NCBI RefSeq assembly: GCF_000143415.4
Contig: NW_003314370.1
Span: forward strand, 427,517-491,516
Source of the DNA: Selaginella moellendorffii
Lineage: Eukaryota > Streptophyta > Lycopodiopsida > Selaginellales > Selaginellaceae
Length of the DNA: 64,000 nucleotides
Reading direction: 5' to 3'
The notes under the pieces were generated by a model that saw nothing but the letters and a program-made list of their open reading frames with translations, did no database searches and was not told the origin of the DNA. Below are positions 44,383-55,957 of this stretch, in pieces. The translations under genes and the position numbers were made by a program. Position 1 is the first letter of the stretch. Each line of letters begins with the position of its first letter.

Positions 44383-46316
44383 TTGAGAGCGGTGTTGCTG
44401 GCCTTCGGTATACGCAACGTTGCCAGGTTGTGTCCGGTGGGGCGTCTTCTCCGACCTCATGAGCTCGGCTTGGCACAGGGCCTGGTAAGCCAGCATCTCC
44501 TGCTTCGCCTGGGCCTCGTTGATCCTACCATTCTACTCGCCCCTGTTACTTACCACGCACAGGCTCTCAGGGGAACGCCCACACAACCGTGTCCGAGCAG
44601 AGCAGCCATGGAGCCCTAGGAGTGCATGGCATAACACCTGTCACCACGCCCTCTTCCCTTCCCGGCCACGCGTGCATCCCGCCCATTGGCCGCCACAACA
44701 TTGAGCCGATATTCCCACTAACCATGGCCACCGGCCCTGGCCCGAGCCTGGGCTGGCCTCCCCTCGCCGAGAACCATGGCTTCCGAGGCTGCCCCGGGCC
44801 TGGGATCGGATGGCTGCGGAGGTGTGGGTTCTTCGTTCTTATTATTATAGATGGTTAGTCATTTTAGAATCGTTAAATAAATCGTTAGATGATCTTATAG
44901 AAACAATATACTAATATAATAAGAACATATTCCTTGCAATTGTTTCAAGGTTTCAATTGTTGCAATTATTTGGAATTCATCCATTCCTATATATAATAGG
45001 TACCTTAATTAAAATATTTATTCTTACATCCACAATTGAAAGTGAATAAAACTTTTTTATAATGCTTTTCTCAATGTTTGGGATTATGCTTTTATTCTTA
45101 TTCTCATCTGTGTTATCTTTTATCCAAATCTAAGATTGTAACTATTAAATATATTCTTCCCTTTACAATTTTTATTTCATTTTCTTCATCTATCATACCA
45201 TATGCCTCAATTGAAAAGTATGTTATCCAAAGGTGCAAATGATGTTATATTGTTATTACCTAACAATGTTGTTCATATGTCTATATGATTATATAGCTTC
45301 TCTTATTCTTAGTGTCTTGCCATTTCTTATTAATATAAAGTGTGATTATAATATTGATTAGAGAGTTATGGATGATGTAGTATAGTTTTTGGGGAATATT
45401 CAAGGATCCAGTTTATTAGATGATGATATTTGTAAGGTTGAATGGATTCTTACTGGCGAGAAAATTTAATTACTTTTAAATTAATTTTGAAAATGAGTTA
45501 AAAATTTCATAGGTTATATCAACCCTTCAGTATAGCATTTAATCCTTTCTCCTTACCCTTTTTTTATTCCCCAACTTTTTTCTATTTTCAACTTGAGCCA
45601 CCTTTTTATATTCTTAATGTTTTTTTCTTTATTTACAACATTTTCTTTTCCTAAGACATTGCAATTACTATAAAGGTGTTAAATTGCCCTAAAGAAAAAA
45701 TAAGTTGTGATGATGAGGAGGTTAATGAGAAATATAGTATATTGATCATTTGTGACTTTTGTTATTTTCAATACAATGTTAAGTTGAGTGTTTTTTATCT
45801 TCATATTAATTTAGATGTTCATAAAGCTGAAAATCTTACCTTTGTTTAAATGATGAAATCTTTAAACAATTTTAATATTGAGTATTCCCTAATTCTAAAG
45901 GTTAAATCACTTTTGTTAGAGTTTCAAATTAAGTGCATTTCCCCAATTGCAATTATCATTAAAAGTCTTTGTTTTATTGTTGTTATTAAAGAGTTATTTT
46001 GAGTGTGGAGTTTTTCTTTGATTTTCCCATATTAAATGTTGAGTTTAATATTAAAAAGATTGAACATGTGGAATTGAAAGTTCTGGAGGTCATCTAGCCC
46101 AAACCTAAGGACATTTAACTCCGAATATCCCAAGACCTTTAACCAATTACAAAAAGGGGCACATTCTTGTTTATGGGCTTTTTCCTTTTATATTTGAACC
46201 TCATGAATCGTCTCTCAAGTCATTTTATTTTATTGTTTATAGGAATCTCTTGTTTATTTTATGGTGGTTAAATTGTTTTATAATAAGAAATCATTTATTA
46301 TCTAAACTTTGAGTTA
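44383..46316. other. GC-rich patch then AT-rich desert
   Basis: 44,383-44,850 is GC-rich (many CC/GG runs) with no convincing protein, unlike its surroundings. From about 44,860 the sequence becomes strongly AT-rich with no gene. It includes a diverged TRIM-type LTR relic at 46,085-46,215. Confidence 0.5.
46085..46215 (-). mobile_element. TRIM-type LTR relic
   Basis: Reverse complement of part of the small LTR at 47,549-47,743. Shared blocks are AATATCCCAAGACC, GGGCNCATTCTTGTTTATGG, CTTTTATATTTGAACC and TCGTCTCTCAAGTCATT. It stands alone just outside the gypsy B LTR. Confidence 0.75.
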
Positions 46317-46490
46317 TGAATGCTTGGAATATGAAAAGGGAATATAAAAAATGTGCATATCAATTAGCCCAAAAACCTTAGTTTATATATAGGAGCGAAT
46401 GGTCTAAATTGAAACTAATCCGACAGCTACCAAAATCCCACTATACTAATATTAGTATATGGCATTGTAACTGTACACTTGGCCCTCACA
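46317..46490 (-). repeat. Gypsy B 3' LTR
   Basis: 174 bp, starts TGAATGCTTGG and ends CTCACA on the plus strand. Pairs with 49,981-50,154. Confidence 0.85.
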
Positions 46491-46662
46491 TCACCCCTTC
46501 CTCTCGAAATAATGAAAGACCATTAGGATTCTCTTGTAGATGGGCTGGGATTTGCTCCTGATCCCTTTGTATGAAGTGTTTCAACCACTGTATATGCATA
46601 ATCTCTGGAGGATCAACCTATTAGATATCATGCTGAACCTTATAAATTTGTGGTCCAACTTG

Positions 46663-46875
46663 CTACAACACCTGATATGGTCCTTTCCATTGCACAAGGA
46701 GCCCCTTAGATAAACCATGTACCATAAGATGAGGAAAACAAACTAACACCAAATCATTCACTTTATACTCCACAGGTGGATGATGATGGGAGTTGTAGCA
46801 CTGTTGTTGTCCCACTTGTACACAGCCTAAGTGTTTGGTAGACTTTGCTCGAACAAGTGGAAGAATGCTCGTCAA
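46663..46875 (-). pseudogene. Gypsy B integrase C-terminal fragment
   Basis: Seventy codons containing the post-integrase segment PVEYKVNDLVLVCFPHL...GLSKGLLVQWKGPYQVL. The DDE core is not present upstream, where the frame runs into duplicated RT sequence. Confidence 0.8.
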
Positions 46876-46899
46876 ATACTAATCCCACGACCTAGTATC

Positions 46900-47545
46900 G
46901 GCAGCTGAATGGCAAAGAACTTCATCCATCATCTGTTAGAAAGTTGCTGGAGGATTGTTTAAACCAAACGGCATCACCAAGAACTCGTATAAACCAAATG
47001 GTGTATGAAAAGTAGTTTTAGGAATATCTTCTTTGGCCATTGGTACTTGCCAATACCCAGAAGCAAGATCTAGCTTAGTGAATTAACGACTTCACCCCAG
47101 ACGATTCAAGAGATCAGCAATGTGAGGAAAAGGGTACATATCTAGGATTGTCACTTCGTTTAATAAATAATAGTCGATGTAGAAATGAATACTCCTATCA
47201 GACTTTGTCACAAGATGAAGTTCACATGCCTAAAGACTCTGCGACTTCTGAATAACACCCTTCTCCAACATCTCATTGACATTTGCATGTAAAATCTTGA
47301 CCTCTAACATATCGCAAAGAACATCATCCATCATCCGCTGAAAAGTTGCTAAAGCATTGTTCAAACCAAACGGTATCACCAATAACTTGTACAAACCAAA
47401 CGGTGTACAAAAAGTAATCTTAGGAATATTTTCTTCAACCATTGGTACTTACCAATATCCAGAAGCAAGATCTAGCTTGGTGAACTAACAACTTCTGTCC
47501 AAATGATCTAAGAGATTAGTAGTGTGAGGAAGAGGGTACACATTT
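46900..47545 (-). repeat. Partial tandem duplication of the gypsy RT block
   Basis: 46,920-47,150 and 47,330-47,548 are two copies of the same RT segment. Both have CATCATC(C/T)G, AAAGTTGCT, CAAACGG(C/T)ATCACCAA, ATATTCTT, CATTGGTACTT, CCAGAAGCAAGATCTAGCTT and GTGAGGAA(A/G)AGGGTAC. The second copy stops at CATTTAG, exactly where the TRIM-like element starts. Confidence 0.8.
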
Positions 47546-47548
47546 AGG

Positions 47549-48186
47549 TGTAAGCAACCAAAGAGAATGACTTAAGAAACGATCTGTTAGGGTTCAAATA
47601 TAAAGAGAAAAGGCCCATGAATAAGAGTGCACCCCCTTTTCTAATCGATTAAGGGTTTTGGGATATTTGAGGTTAAACTTCCTTGAGTTTAAATAATACT
47701 AGGTTGGGTGACCTCTTAGGAAGTCCAAACTCAAGAGTTTACATTTGGTATCAGAGGGGTCTCAAATCCGACTCTATTGGTTGGCTAGGGGATCACACCA
47801 TATGTTGATTGACATTTAGCTGGTCTAGTTTGCTCTTGTTGGGTTTAACCCGATGGGTAGAGTGTCAAGAGAGCAGGGCTCTCAAGAGAGCTGTGGCTCT
47901 CAGCTTCCGTTCACGAGGGCGTGAACTTGCAGGGAAGCGTGGTGGATTGTAAGCAACCAAAGAGAACGACTTGAGAGACGATCTGTTAGAGTTCAAATAT
48001 AGAGGGAAAGGGCCCATGAACAAGAGTGCACCCCTTTTTCCAATCGATTAAGGGTCTTGGGATATTTTAGGTTAAGCATCCTTGGGTTTGAATAATACTG
48101 GGCAACAGCCAATGAAGTACGGTCGAGCTCCTAAAAAACTCACCCTCACCCCTTGGGTGACCTCCCGGGAAGTCCAAACTCAAGAA
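47549..48186 (+). mobile_element. TRIM-like miniature LTR retrotransposon inside gypsy B
   Basis: Left LTR 47,549-47,743 begins TGTAAGCAACC and ends TTTACA. It is followed two bases later by TGGTATCAGAG (47,746-47,756), the classic primer-binding site complementary to plant initiator tRNA-Met. The internal part is only about 200 bp with no coding potential and ends in a purine-rich GGAAGCGTGGTGGA. The right LTR starts TGTAAGCAACC at 47,948 and runs to about 48,186. It is about 45-55 bp longer than the left because of one internal block (47,950-48,186 contains GCCAATGAAGTACGGTCGAG). LTRs near 200 bp plus PBS without genes fit a terminal-repeat retrotransposon in miniature. Confidence 0.85.
47746..47756 (+). 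other. Primer-binding site (initiator tRNA-Met)
   Basis: TGGTATCAGAG directly after the left LTR of the TRIM-like element matches the standard plant LTR-retrotransposon PBS. Confidence 0.85.
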
Positions 48187-48533
48187 CTTAAATAACACCC
48201 TTTTTCAACATCTCCTTGATGTTTGACTGCAATAACATAAAAATCATTGGAGGGATCAGAAAAGGGAAGAGCAGAACAAGATAGAAACATAGGAGGAAAT
48301 AGTGGGGGAACAAAAGTAATGGAAGCAGAGGTAGAAGTAGAGGGACAAAGAGGTATGAAAGTGAAAGGAATGGATAAAAATATAAGGAAGTATGAGACAA
48401 AGGGAAGAAGTCTTAAAGTCAAATTTGGCATGATTGCGTTGCAACCAATCCATACCAAGAATGAGGTCAAAAGCTTAACTTGGCACCACCCGCAATAACT
48501 ACAACTCAAGCTCAAGATCATCCACACGCACAA
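48180..48533 (-). pseudogene. Gypsy B protease region
   Basis: Two frames together show the retroviral-type protease end: one has KLLTSFLVWIGCNAIMPNL, the other MDWLQRNHAKFDFKTSSL (48,453-48,400). One frameshift or more separates them. The upstream frame 48,801-48,499 continues with HVVDLVFILYSNGC and a VRVDDLELEL end. Confidence 0.7.
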
Positions 48534-48905
48534 TTAGGTCTGCTTCATCCCGTGCACATGCATATGTACAGCCGTTGCTATAAAGAATGAAAACTAGGTC
48601 TACCACATGACACAAGTGTAGACGACAACGTGTGGCAACAAGTCGAGCAATAGAAGATAAACTCAAACCTATATTAACTAACACGGAGAGAATAATAGGA
48701 GACCTCTTGTTATAAAAACGAGTTTGGAAAGTAAACACTAGATGAACCGGTGCCGAATGAACCCCTTGGTGATACTCCCGAAAAAAAGATGGAGGGGTCA
48801 TTGACTTATTCGCGCAAAGTCCCTCCGTTACTCGCGTGACTCCTCGTTTCCCAGATGCATCTCGGTGTCTAAACCTTCTACTTCAGCAGCACCAACAGGA
48901 CGTTG

Positions 48906-49724
48906 CTAACACCAAGGTCTCCACCCAGGAAATGGAAGTTGCCAATCCAGAAAACGCCGATAATGCCAATAAGTATGACCAACTTCATCACATGCCCAGT
49001 AGCGAATATCAAGGCCACGACCATGTCCTTGCCCTTGGCCTTGGACTTGAGCAGCAGTAGCATCAACTTCCATTAAAATAGGACCGTCACCCATAGGAAG
49101 TGGAGTTGAAGGACGTGCAACGAGAAGTGGAAAAAGCGACGTCTCATAACGTTGTGCCAAGCGAAGGGTGGCAGAAGCAAGTGCATGCACAAATCCGACA
49201 AAATCTTGACGAAGTGCTAGCCACAACATTCCTAGCTTGATCTGCTCCGACATATTTGGCTCCACACGAAACAGAAAACTTCAAAAATGAACACCAAATT
49301 GCATCACCAACTCAGATGGCCCTTAGTGGAGATGATGCAATTGTTGGAAGGCATCATCATAGTTGATGGCATTTCCGAAGGTGCGCTTGAAGACGTCTGG
49401 GAGAACACTCCAATCCCCACGAGTGGCTACGTTCAAACCATTGTACCACTACAATGCCATCCCTTGAAGACACGTGGGAAACTTACGCAAATGTCAAGCA
49501 TCATCCCAAGAATGATATGTGGCAATCACCGTGAAGTGATCAAACCAATGATACATATCATCCCCAGGATTCCCGTGAAAGAACTTCGGCCGAATGCGAG
49601 GATTGGCACCAAGAGCATAAGGACGGGTACCACATGCCGTGAACATTGCTATCAACTAAGTTTGGTTGTTCAATTACAAACACATAGCATCAAGCAATTG
49701 TACCAACTATTGCTCCAAAGTTAA
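48906..49724 (-). pseudogene. Gypsy B gag region
   Basis: The minus frame 49,265-48,906 has MSEQIKLGMLWLALRQDFVG and the zinc-knuckle remnant YWACDEVGHTYWHYR, where two of the expected cysteines are replaced by Tyr. The gag N-terminus extends toward 49,750 with stops. Confidence 0.7.
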
Positions 49725-49980
49725 AGGAGGAGATTGCTGATCTGCCATGAAGATGAACGAAGAAAGAACAAAAAAAGAGAAATGACAAAAAGCTAGAAGG
49801 AAATGGTAAATCTAAACAATGCAAAAAAGTTAGATCTAAACCAAAATCCTGAAAGAAAAGAACAAAAGAAAGGAATGGAAAAAGCTAGATTTAGACGATG
49901 CAAAAGCTAGATTTAAATCAAAATCCTAAATCCAAGCACTCCTTAGAGACAATCAAAAGTGCCCCTCACCTCCACTAATG

Positions 49981-50154
49981 TGAATGTTTGGAATATAGAA
50001 AGGGAATATAGAAAATATGCATATTAATTAGCCCAAAAACCCTAGTTTATATACAGGAGTGAGTGGTCCAGATTAAAATCAATCCGATGGTTACCAAAAT
50101 CCCACTATGCTAATATTAATATACAGCATCGTAGTTGTACACTTGGCCTTCACA
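49981..50154 (-). repeat. Gypsy B 5' LTR
   Basis: 174 bp, starts TGAATGTTTGG and ends CTTCACA on the plus strand. It pairs with 46,317-46,490. The two differ at many positions, so the insertion is old. Confidence 0.85.
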
Positions 50155-51339
50155 AAATATATTTTCTTTTTATTATTTCCCATTTTTTAGTTAACAATTG
50201 TTGAAAACTCCTCTTCTAATACTTCTTTATTCACTTTTTTTTCTTCTATAATATTTTTTTCTCAATTTTTCTTGCTTTCTTCTTTTTGCTCTAATATTTC
50301 AAAACTTTTTTTTTTTTTTGGAGGGGGTAAAGGGGACAAATAGAAGCTTACCCTTGATGATAGAGTAACAATAAGTGTAAACCAAAGATAAGTGAAAATA
50401 AGTTTAAATAAAAATATTTGGTCCCAATGTTAGCCCTAATATAATAAGACCAAAAAATATGATAATGGAATATATATGGCAAAGTGAGGATAAATGCCAC
50501 AAATTTGAACTAAGCCAATGCTTTAAAAAAAAAAACTTTGAGAAGAGGATAAAGAAAATATAAAAAACAAAAAAAGTGAGTCTAACCTTTCATATGTGGT
50601 GTTGGATTAGAACAAAAGTTATATGTCTAAGATAATATAAATTTCAAAAGTTGACTGAAGAGAAAATGCAAAAGTAAATTTTATTGATAGTTATAAATCT
50701 GAATTAATAGTGGTAGCTAATAAGAAAATTTAGAGATAAAATATATTATTTATTGCAATGGCATTTTGTGGACTTCTAAAATCCTTTGCTGTGGTTCAAT
50801 GTAATAGATTTAAATTTGGTTCGAGCATTTGGTAGTTGCATATAAAGTTTGTAATTGGTTTATCAATATTTTGTAATTGATTTATACTTATATCATGACT
50901 TTGGGTTTTGTTTTTGTCATAATTGTTAGCAACTATGCTATTGATTCTATGGGAACTTCAAATTTTTATAACAATTTATACTCACTCAATAAAAGTTCTA
51001 TCACCATCACTTTTCATCTTCCAGAAGAGTAAAGTAGAATATATATATGCAGATAATTTCTTATTTATAGTAATATAGTATAAATAAAAGATTTTCCAAA
51101 GGTCTCTAGGTAACCTCTCAATTTTGTCATTATAATGGTAGTTTGTCTCTTAACCTTCTATTTTGTTCCTCATCATCACTTGTGAACACTTTTGAAGTGT
51201 TGTGTGACATGTTACCTAGCATAATCCAAAGAAAACATAGTCATTAGCAAACCAAATCTTTGCAAAGCTAAATGTCATAGCTACTCAACCCCTTATTATT
51301 GGTGTAGTCCATTGTCTAGACTTGTCTAGATCCTCATGA
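50155..51339. other. AT-rich desert, no gene seen
   Basis: Low-complexity AT-rich sequence with homopolymer runs. 51,190-51,310 resembles 8,560-8,660, an unidentified shared repeat. No ORF of interest. Confidence 0.6.
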
Positions 51340-51435
51340 TTCAGTACATTTACAAGCCAGAGTTCCCATCCCACTCATCTTGATTGGAGGTTTAGGGTTC
51401 TAAGACCCTAGAATAAGAATATTCTGGATATGGAT
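51340..51435 (-). pseudogene. Deletion remnant of a pseudokinase-gene copy
   Basis: CAAGCCAGAGTTCCCATCCC at 51,354-51,373 matches CAAGCCAGAGTTCCCAATCC in the last large exon of the pseudokinase gene (about 20,989). It is followed within about 20 bp by GGTTTAGGGTT and CTAGAATAAGAATATTCTGG, which match that gene's promoter (about 22,480-22,510). About 1.45 kb of gene body is missing between the two pieces. It lies directly downstream of the COPG stop codon. Confidence 0.7.
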
Positions 51436-51450
51436 TAATCAACCAAAAAA

Positions 51451-54400
51451 TCAAGCATTGCCGATAATGTCGTGAACGATGGAGCACACTCCCTCGTCGT
51501 CGGAGCGCGCCGTGAGTTTCATCATCACGGCCTTCTTCGCGTCCATTCCAAACGCGAGCTTCACCAACACCTGGATCTCTCCCAGAAACTTTGCGGCCAG
51601 GAAGCAGACGTGAGATCTCGCGTTGGCGGCCACCACCTCGCTCCCCTCGCACGGCTGCATTCCGAGGATGCCAATCACCGCCTGGACTGCCTCTTGGACG
51701 CTCTCGCGCGGACCCAGCCCATACTCGGCCTCGAACTCGCTCTGGAGGCTCTCCCAGGTGCTCTTGAAGCTCACCACGCTCGTCTTCACGAAGTAGTCCG
51801 CGGCTGTCACCTGTGTTGAAAGAAAAAAGGAAAGAGTTTTCCACCGAGTCGCCAAACGCACAAGCTCGGTTTACCTGGAGATCCTCGAGCTGGTACTCAT
51901 CGTCGTAGCCTTCATCCTCTGGCTGGTTTGTCGTTGGATCCACCTGAAAAGAAAATCACAGGAGTTAAGTTTGTACTGGGACAAGGCGTTAAGTGTTACC
52001 TCTTTCAAGACGAACTTCATGGTGTTCGCAAATTTCCCAGTGGAGACGCCTTCTGGCTTTTGAAAAACCACGTAGGCTTGGCCGGGCGATCCATATGGTA
52101 GAGATGGGATTGAGCGAGAAAGAAGCTCCTGGAAATCTTCTGCTTCTGAGCCGTCGACCACCACAGTAACCTGGAGTAATAGCGCGTCAGAAACTTGTTA
52201 ATTGATTGGTCGCAGTTTCTCACCTTTTCTAGAACTTGTTCCGCTACTGTGTTCGTGCAATTGAATTCGAACACAACATGCTCGGCGTATATGTGTTTTA
52301 CAGCATTCACAGAATACTCAGTCTCCGGCTCAGTTAGCTCAGTAGGTTGCGACGACTGCAAGAACAACGTATATAATTAATGACCATATATAATAACAAA
52401 GTCCAGAAAGAAAAATTACCGTGAGAAGTTTTCCAAAACCAGAAAATCCCGGGATGGAGCTCAATCTTTTTTCATGAGAAACTGTTGGAGCAACAACCGC
52501 GCTGGTGGTTTCAGGAACGGAAGGAGCAGAGTCTCTTCCAGTTTTCTTCATCTTATTGTCCACGACTGGCTGTGCTTTAACATCCACTGACACTGAGTGT
52601 ATGTCGAATGGCGATTCGCTTGGATCCTGCGTAAAAATGTTACTGATGGTACAAACTGGACACTGTGTTGCTTACATAAGACTGCAGACTCGCTTCCAAG
52701 TTGGCTAGAGGTATCTTTAGTGGATCAAAAAGAGAATGCTTCGCTTCTTCTCTTTCGGCTTGGTCCCCTTCAAGTGCAGTCAAGTACATAGTTGCACGGT
52801 CACGCACCTGAATCTCAACCCTTGTTTATTTTGAACCAAACAATGTTGAATTGTTACCTCATCATCGTTATCATATACGCAGCGCCTGAGCAATATGACG
52901 ATTCGCGGCTGCAGCGAACACGCGTAAGCATCTAAAGAAACTTTGGCCACTTACCCGAAGAGAGTCAACCGCAAGTCCAAATTTCGCTAACGAGCTGACA
53001 GCGCTTGCTCGAACAGTAGCATTTTCCAATATTACACGATTGTAGATGTAGCGAATGTACTTGCTAGCATCGGAGGTCTTTGGTCCCTCTTCCCCAAGAA
53101 GATGCAATATCTGAAAAAAAATCTTGATAAAAGACATCCTGTTTCAAGATAGCAATGGGCACAACCTGTGTAGAAAGGTACGTAAACTCGCAGTCTTCAA
53201 TAAACTCACAAAGATGCACGAGCCCGCTTTCTTTGGCGTCTGGAATTTCGTTGATCAGAATTAAGATCGAGTCAACGATTGCCTTTTTATAGTCGAATCC
53301 TCCCTCTTCTCTAAGAATGCCACTAAGGAAGTTCATCCTGGAAAGTTACGGTATCAGCAAATGAGCGAAAGGGAAAGGACACTTACAAAGACCGATATTT
53401 TTGTGGAAACTTTAGGCAAAGCGACCGAATTGCTTCCACAACAACGATTTTGAACTCGTCCGCGATGTCGGACATAAAGCTCGTAATTTGCTTCATCAAA
53501 CGATCAACGCCACCTTCATTTCCCGTTTTCAACAGCGTCGTAATGGCCAGTGTTGCGATGCTGCGGTTTTGATCATTGATCAAGCTTTCCATGTCGATAT
53601 TGCAGTTGGTGACTGCAAGGGGATGGCTCATGGCCACCTGTTTGGAAAAAAAGAACCAAAGGATCATCAAACAAACATTCGACTTGTTGATGCCACTTAC
53701 TTTGTTCAAAGTTCTTGCGGCAGCAAACCGATGGACAGGCTTCGACGACGTTAACAGCATTTGCAGCATCGTGATGGCTGGCATCAACTCCCGACCGGTG
53801 ACTGTACTCGAATTGGTTATGATTCTCGCAGCTTCATATTGTGTCATTTCTGATTTATGACGCAAACAGGTCTCCAAGTATTCATAGTAGGGTCGATCTC
53901 CACCGGGAGCATTTCCAGCCGAATCCTTGATCACCTACAGACCATCACTAATTCAGTATACAACCGACGGCTATAATGTTGATTTAAATACCTGGCTCGT
54001 GTAGCGCACAAGAAGGCATTGTGCGAGAGGAGAGCGAACCGTCCCTCGAATCAAGCTAGTCACAAGTTTACTAACAGCAAGACGATCGTTTTGTTTAATC
54101 TGCATAAAGATTCAGAATTTCCATTACCAGAAACAAATATAGTAATTACCTGGCGCAGAAGTGCCAAAGCATGGAACTGCACTAGAGGGTTCTTGGACTG
54201 AACGGCCTCTTGCACTTCGTTGCTCCATCTTCTTACGATCTCCGGATTCGTCTGAAAAAAAACTTAAATCCAAATGAACCTGGGAAGAATGCAACCACAC
54301 CTGTAGAAGATGAATGCCACTGACAATAGCAGCACTAGCAACAACCGGATTCTTATCAACCACGGCCTGCTTGAGGTATCTCTCGATCTGACCCAGGAGA

Positions 54401-55091
54401 GCACCATCGGTAATCCTACAAAGCACCCTTATTGCATTTGCTCGGTAGAGATCCGTCTTAGAGCTCATGTCCTTCATCAGCGAGCTTGTGACTATGATAA
54501 CCTGTCAGCAAAGCTATGTCTTAAAAAACCTTTCCAAAGGCGTTTCCACGAGCTTACCTCGTCGGACGATGGAGTGACCTCCTTGATCATCAAATAAACC
54601 ATTCGCCTCAAAGGAACGTCTTTCGATTGGAAGAGCTTAGTGACCGCGAAGAAAACCTCGGTCGCTTCCGTCTGTAGGAACAAAGCAAAGGATTAAAGGA
54701 ACAGAAGAAAACCACTGGATAGATCACCTTTGTGAACGTTTCTCCTTGATTGAGCAAGTAGAGAAGCTTTGTGATGACCTTCAAAGAGAATTTCTTAAGC
54801 AACATTGGAAAAATAGACGATGGAGAGTCACCTGCGCACATCTCCTCGTGTCGAGCTGAGGATCATTGAAGACACGAGCTTCCTGGAGAACCGACGCCTT
54901 CTCGATTCCATAGAAAGGAGAGTACTCCGCTGCAAATCAAAAATCACACTCGAGAATTCAGATCCACAGATCTGGCAGGACTACAAGACCTAAATCAACC
55001 GGAAGCGCAAGATCTACGAGCACAGGCACTGGATCTTACCATCATCTTCCCGATCGTCGTCCTTCTTGGCGCCGGACTGAGCAAGCGCCAT
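51451..55091 (-). CDS. COPG: Coatomer subunit gamma
   Basis: Eighteen exons give 886 aa: 55091..55040, 54929..54832, 54778..54728, 54671..54558, 54501..54301, 54251..54150, 54099..53992, 53934..53701, 53637..53387, 53337..53166, 53110..52955, 52908..52858, 52807..52676, 52626..52420, 52355..52224, 52170..52000, 51943..51875 and 51810..51451. All are GT-AG, in one frame, and the length equals what I recall for Arabidopsis gamma-COP. The adaptin-like trunk ([74 protein letters not shown]) and the C-terminal appendage ([34 protein letters not shown]) are complete. It is a COPI vesicle coat subunit at the Golgi. The start codon is 84 bp from the divergent RPS10. Confidence 0.97.
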
Positions 55092-55175
55092 CACTGCTCT
55101 GTGAATACCCTAAAACCCCGAAAGGGAATATACTCTTTGCGGATATGAGAGAGATTTTAGGGTTTATACAAGACG
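55092..55175. promoter_or_regulatory. Bidirectional COPG/RPS10 promoter with telo-boxes
   Basis: Eighty-four bp between divergent start codons. Contains ACCCTAAAACCCC (55,107-55,119) and TTAGGGTTT (55,157-55,165), facing opposite ways, plus GAGAGAGA. This parallels the TML/eIF4E arrangement: a trafficking gene head to head with a translation gene. Confidence 0.65.
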
Positions 55176-55957
55176 ATGGCTATGGCAGCGTCTTGTTCTA
55201 CGCTGCCGATGAGAATGTGCGTCGATAATGGCGCTCTCTCGTCACGGTGTATGGCGGCATCGATGCGCCCGCGGCTGTTACCTCAAATGCAGGTAAATCT
55301 CTATCTCTCGCGAGAGAACGCGGGGTCTCAAGGTTCTTGGAATTGGATTTTAGATCACAGCGAAGCTTTCTCGATCGAGATTTCCAGCGCGCGCGACATC
55401 GGCCGTAGAAGAGCCAGTTGAGGAGAGCAGCATTGACGCAGAGCCTTCAATCGCAACGCCAGTCGCGGAAGAACCAGCCGCGCCTGCGACACTGGTGAGT
55501 GAAATCGGTGAAATTTCTTTCCAGAGTTGAGCTTGGGTGATGAGATTTCTTGGTTTTCTTCTCACGATGGTCATCCGATAGAGAATGATCGGACCCCAAT
55601 CTCTCTGACAAAGCTCACGATTGATCTCTCTTCTTTTCTTTCCAGGCACTGCCACAGCAAAAGATTAGAGTGAAGCTCCGGGCCTACTTTGGGGAATACA
55701 TCGAGGAGGCTGCCAAGATGATCGTGGAGGCCGTCAAGAACACCGGAGCTGGGGTCATGGGTCCGGTGCCACTCCCCACGGAGCGAAAGATTTTTTGCGT
55801 GCTTCGATCGCCTCATGTCGACAAGGATTCGCGAGAACACTTCCAGATCAAAACCCACAAGAGACTGATCGATATCAAGAATCCAAACCCACGAACAATC
55901 GATGCGCTCATGCAACTGGACATCCCGGCTGGCGTTGACGTCGAAGTAAAACTTTGA
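55176..55957 (+). CDS. RPS10: Plastid 30S ribosomal protein S10, nuclear encoded
   Basis: Exons 55176..55292, 55354..55494 and 55646..55957 give 189 aa. The first about 60 residues form a Ser/Arg-rich transit peptide with few acids ([26 protein letters not shown]), followed by an acidic linker. The mature part [56 protein letters not shown] and [15 protein letters not shown] is the S10/uS10 fold. The plastid-type sequence and transit peptide indicate a chloroplast stroma location. Confidence 0.93.

Larger units (their letters stand above)
46317..50154 (-). mobile_element. Ty3/gypsy element B with 174-bp LTRs
   Basis: LTRs at 46,317-46,490 and 49,981-50,154 are equal in length and similar along their length. 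Read on the minus strand they begin TGTGA and end CATTCA. A purine-rich PPT (minus strand GAGAGGAAGGGGTGA, 46,491-46,505) abuts the 3' LTR. In minus order the body holds gag with a damaged zinc knuckle (YWACDEVGHTYWHYR near 49,000), the protease region (MDWLQRNHAKFDF near 48,440), RT (TPFGLYKLLVIPFGLNNALATFQ) and the integrase C-terminus (PVEYKVNDLVLVCFPHL, GLSKGLLVQWKGPYQVL). RNase H and the integrase core are missing. The RT block is partly duplicated and a TRIM-like element sits inside. No matching target-site duplication was found, and it is defective. Confidence 0.85.

Noticed and set aside
44383..44858. GC-rich ORFs near 44.4-44.9 kb
   Set aside because: Pro/Arg-rich peptides expected from GC-rich non-coding DNA; no motif recognised.
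49287..49724. Plus-strand 145-codon ORF
   Set aside because: Antisense of the gypsy gag region.
46317..50154. Target-site duplication for gypsy B
   Set aside because: The five bases outside the two LTRs (AGTTA and AAATA) do not match.
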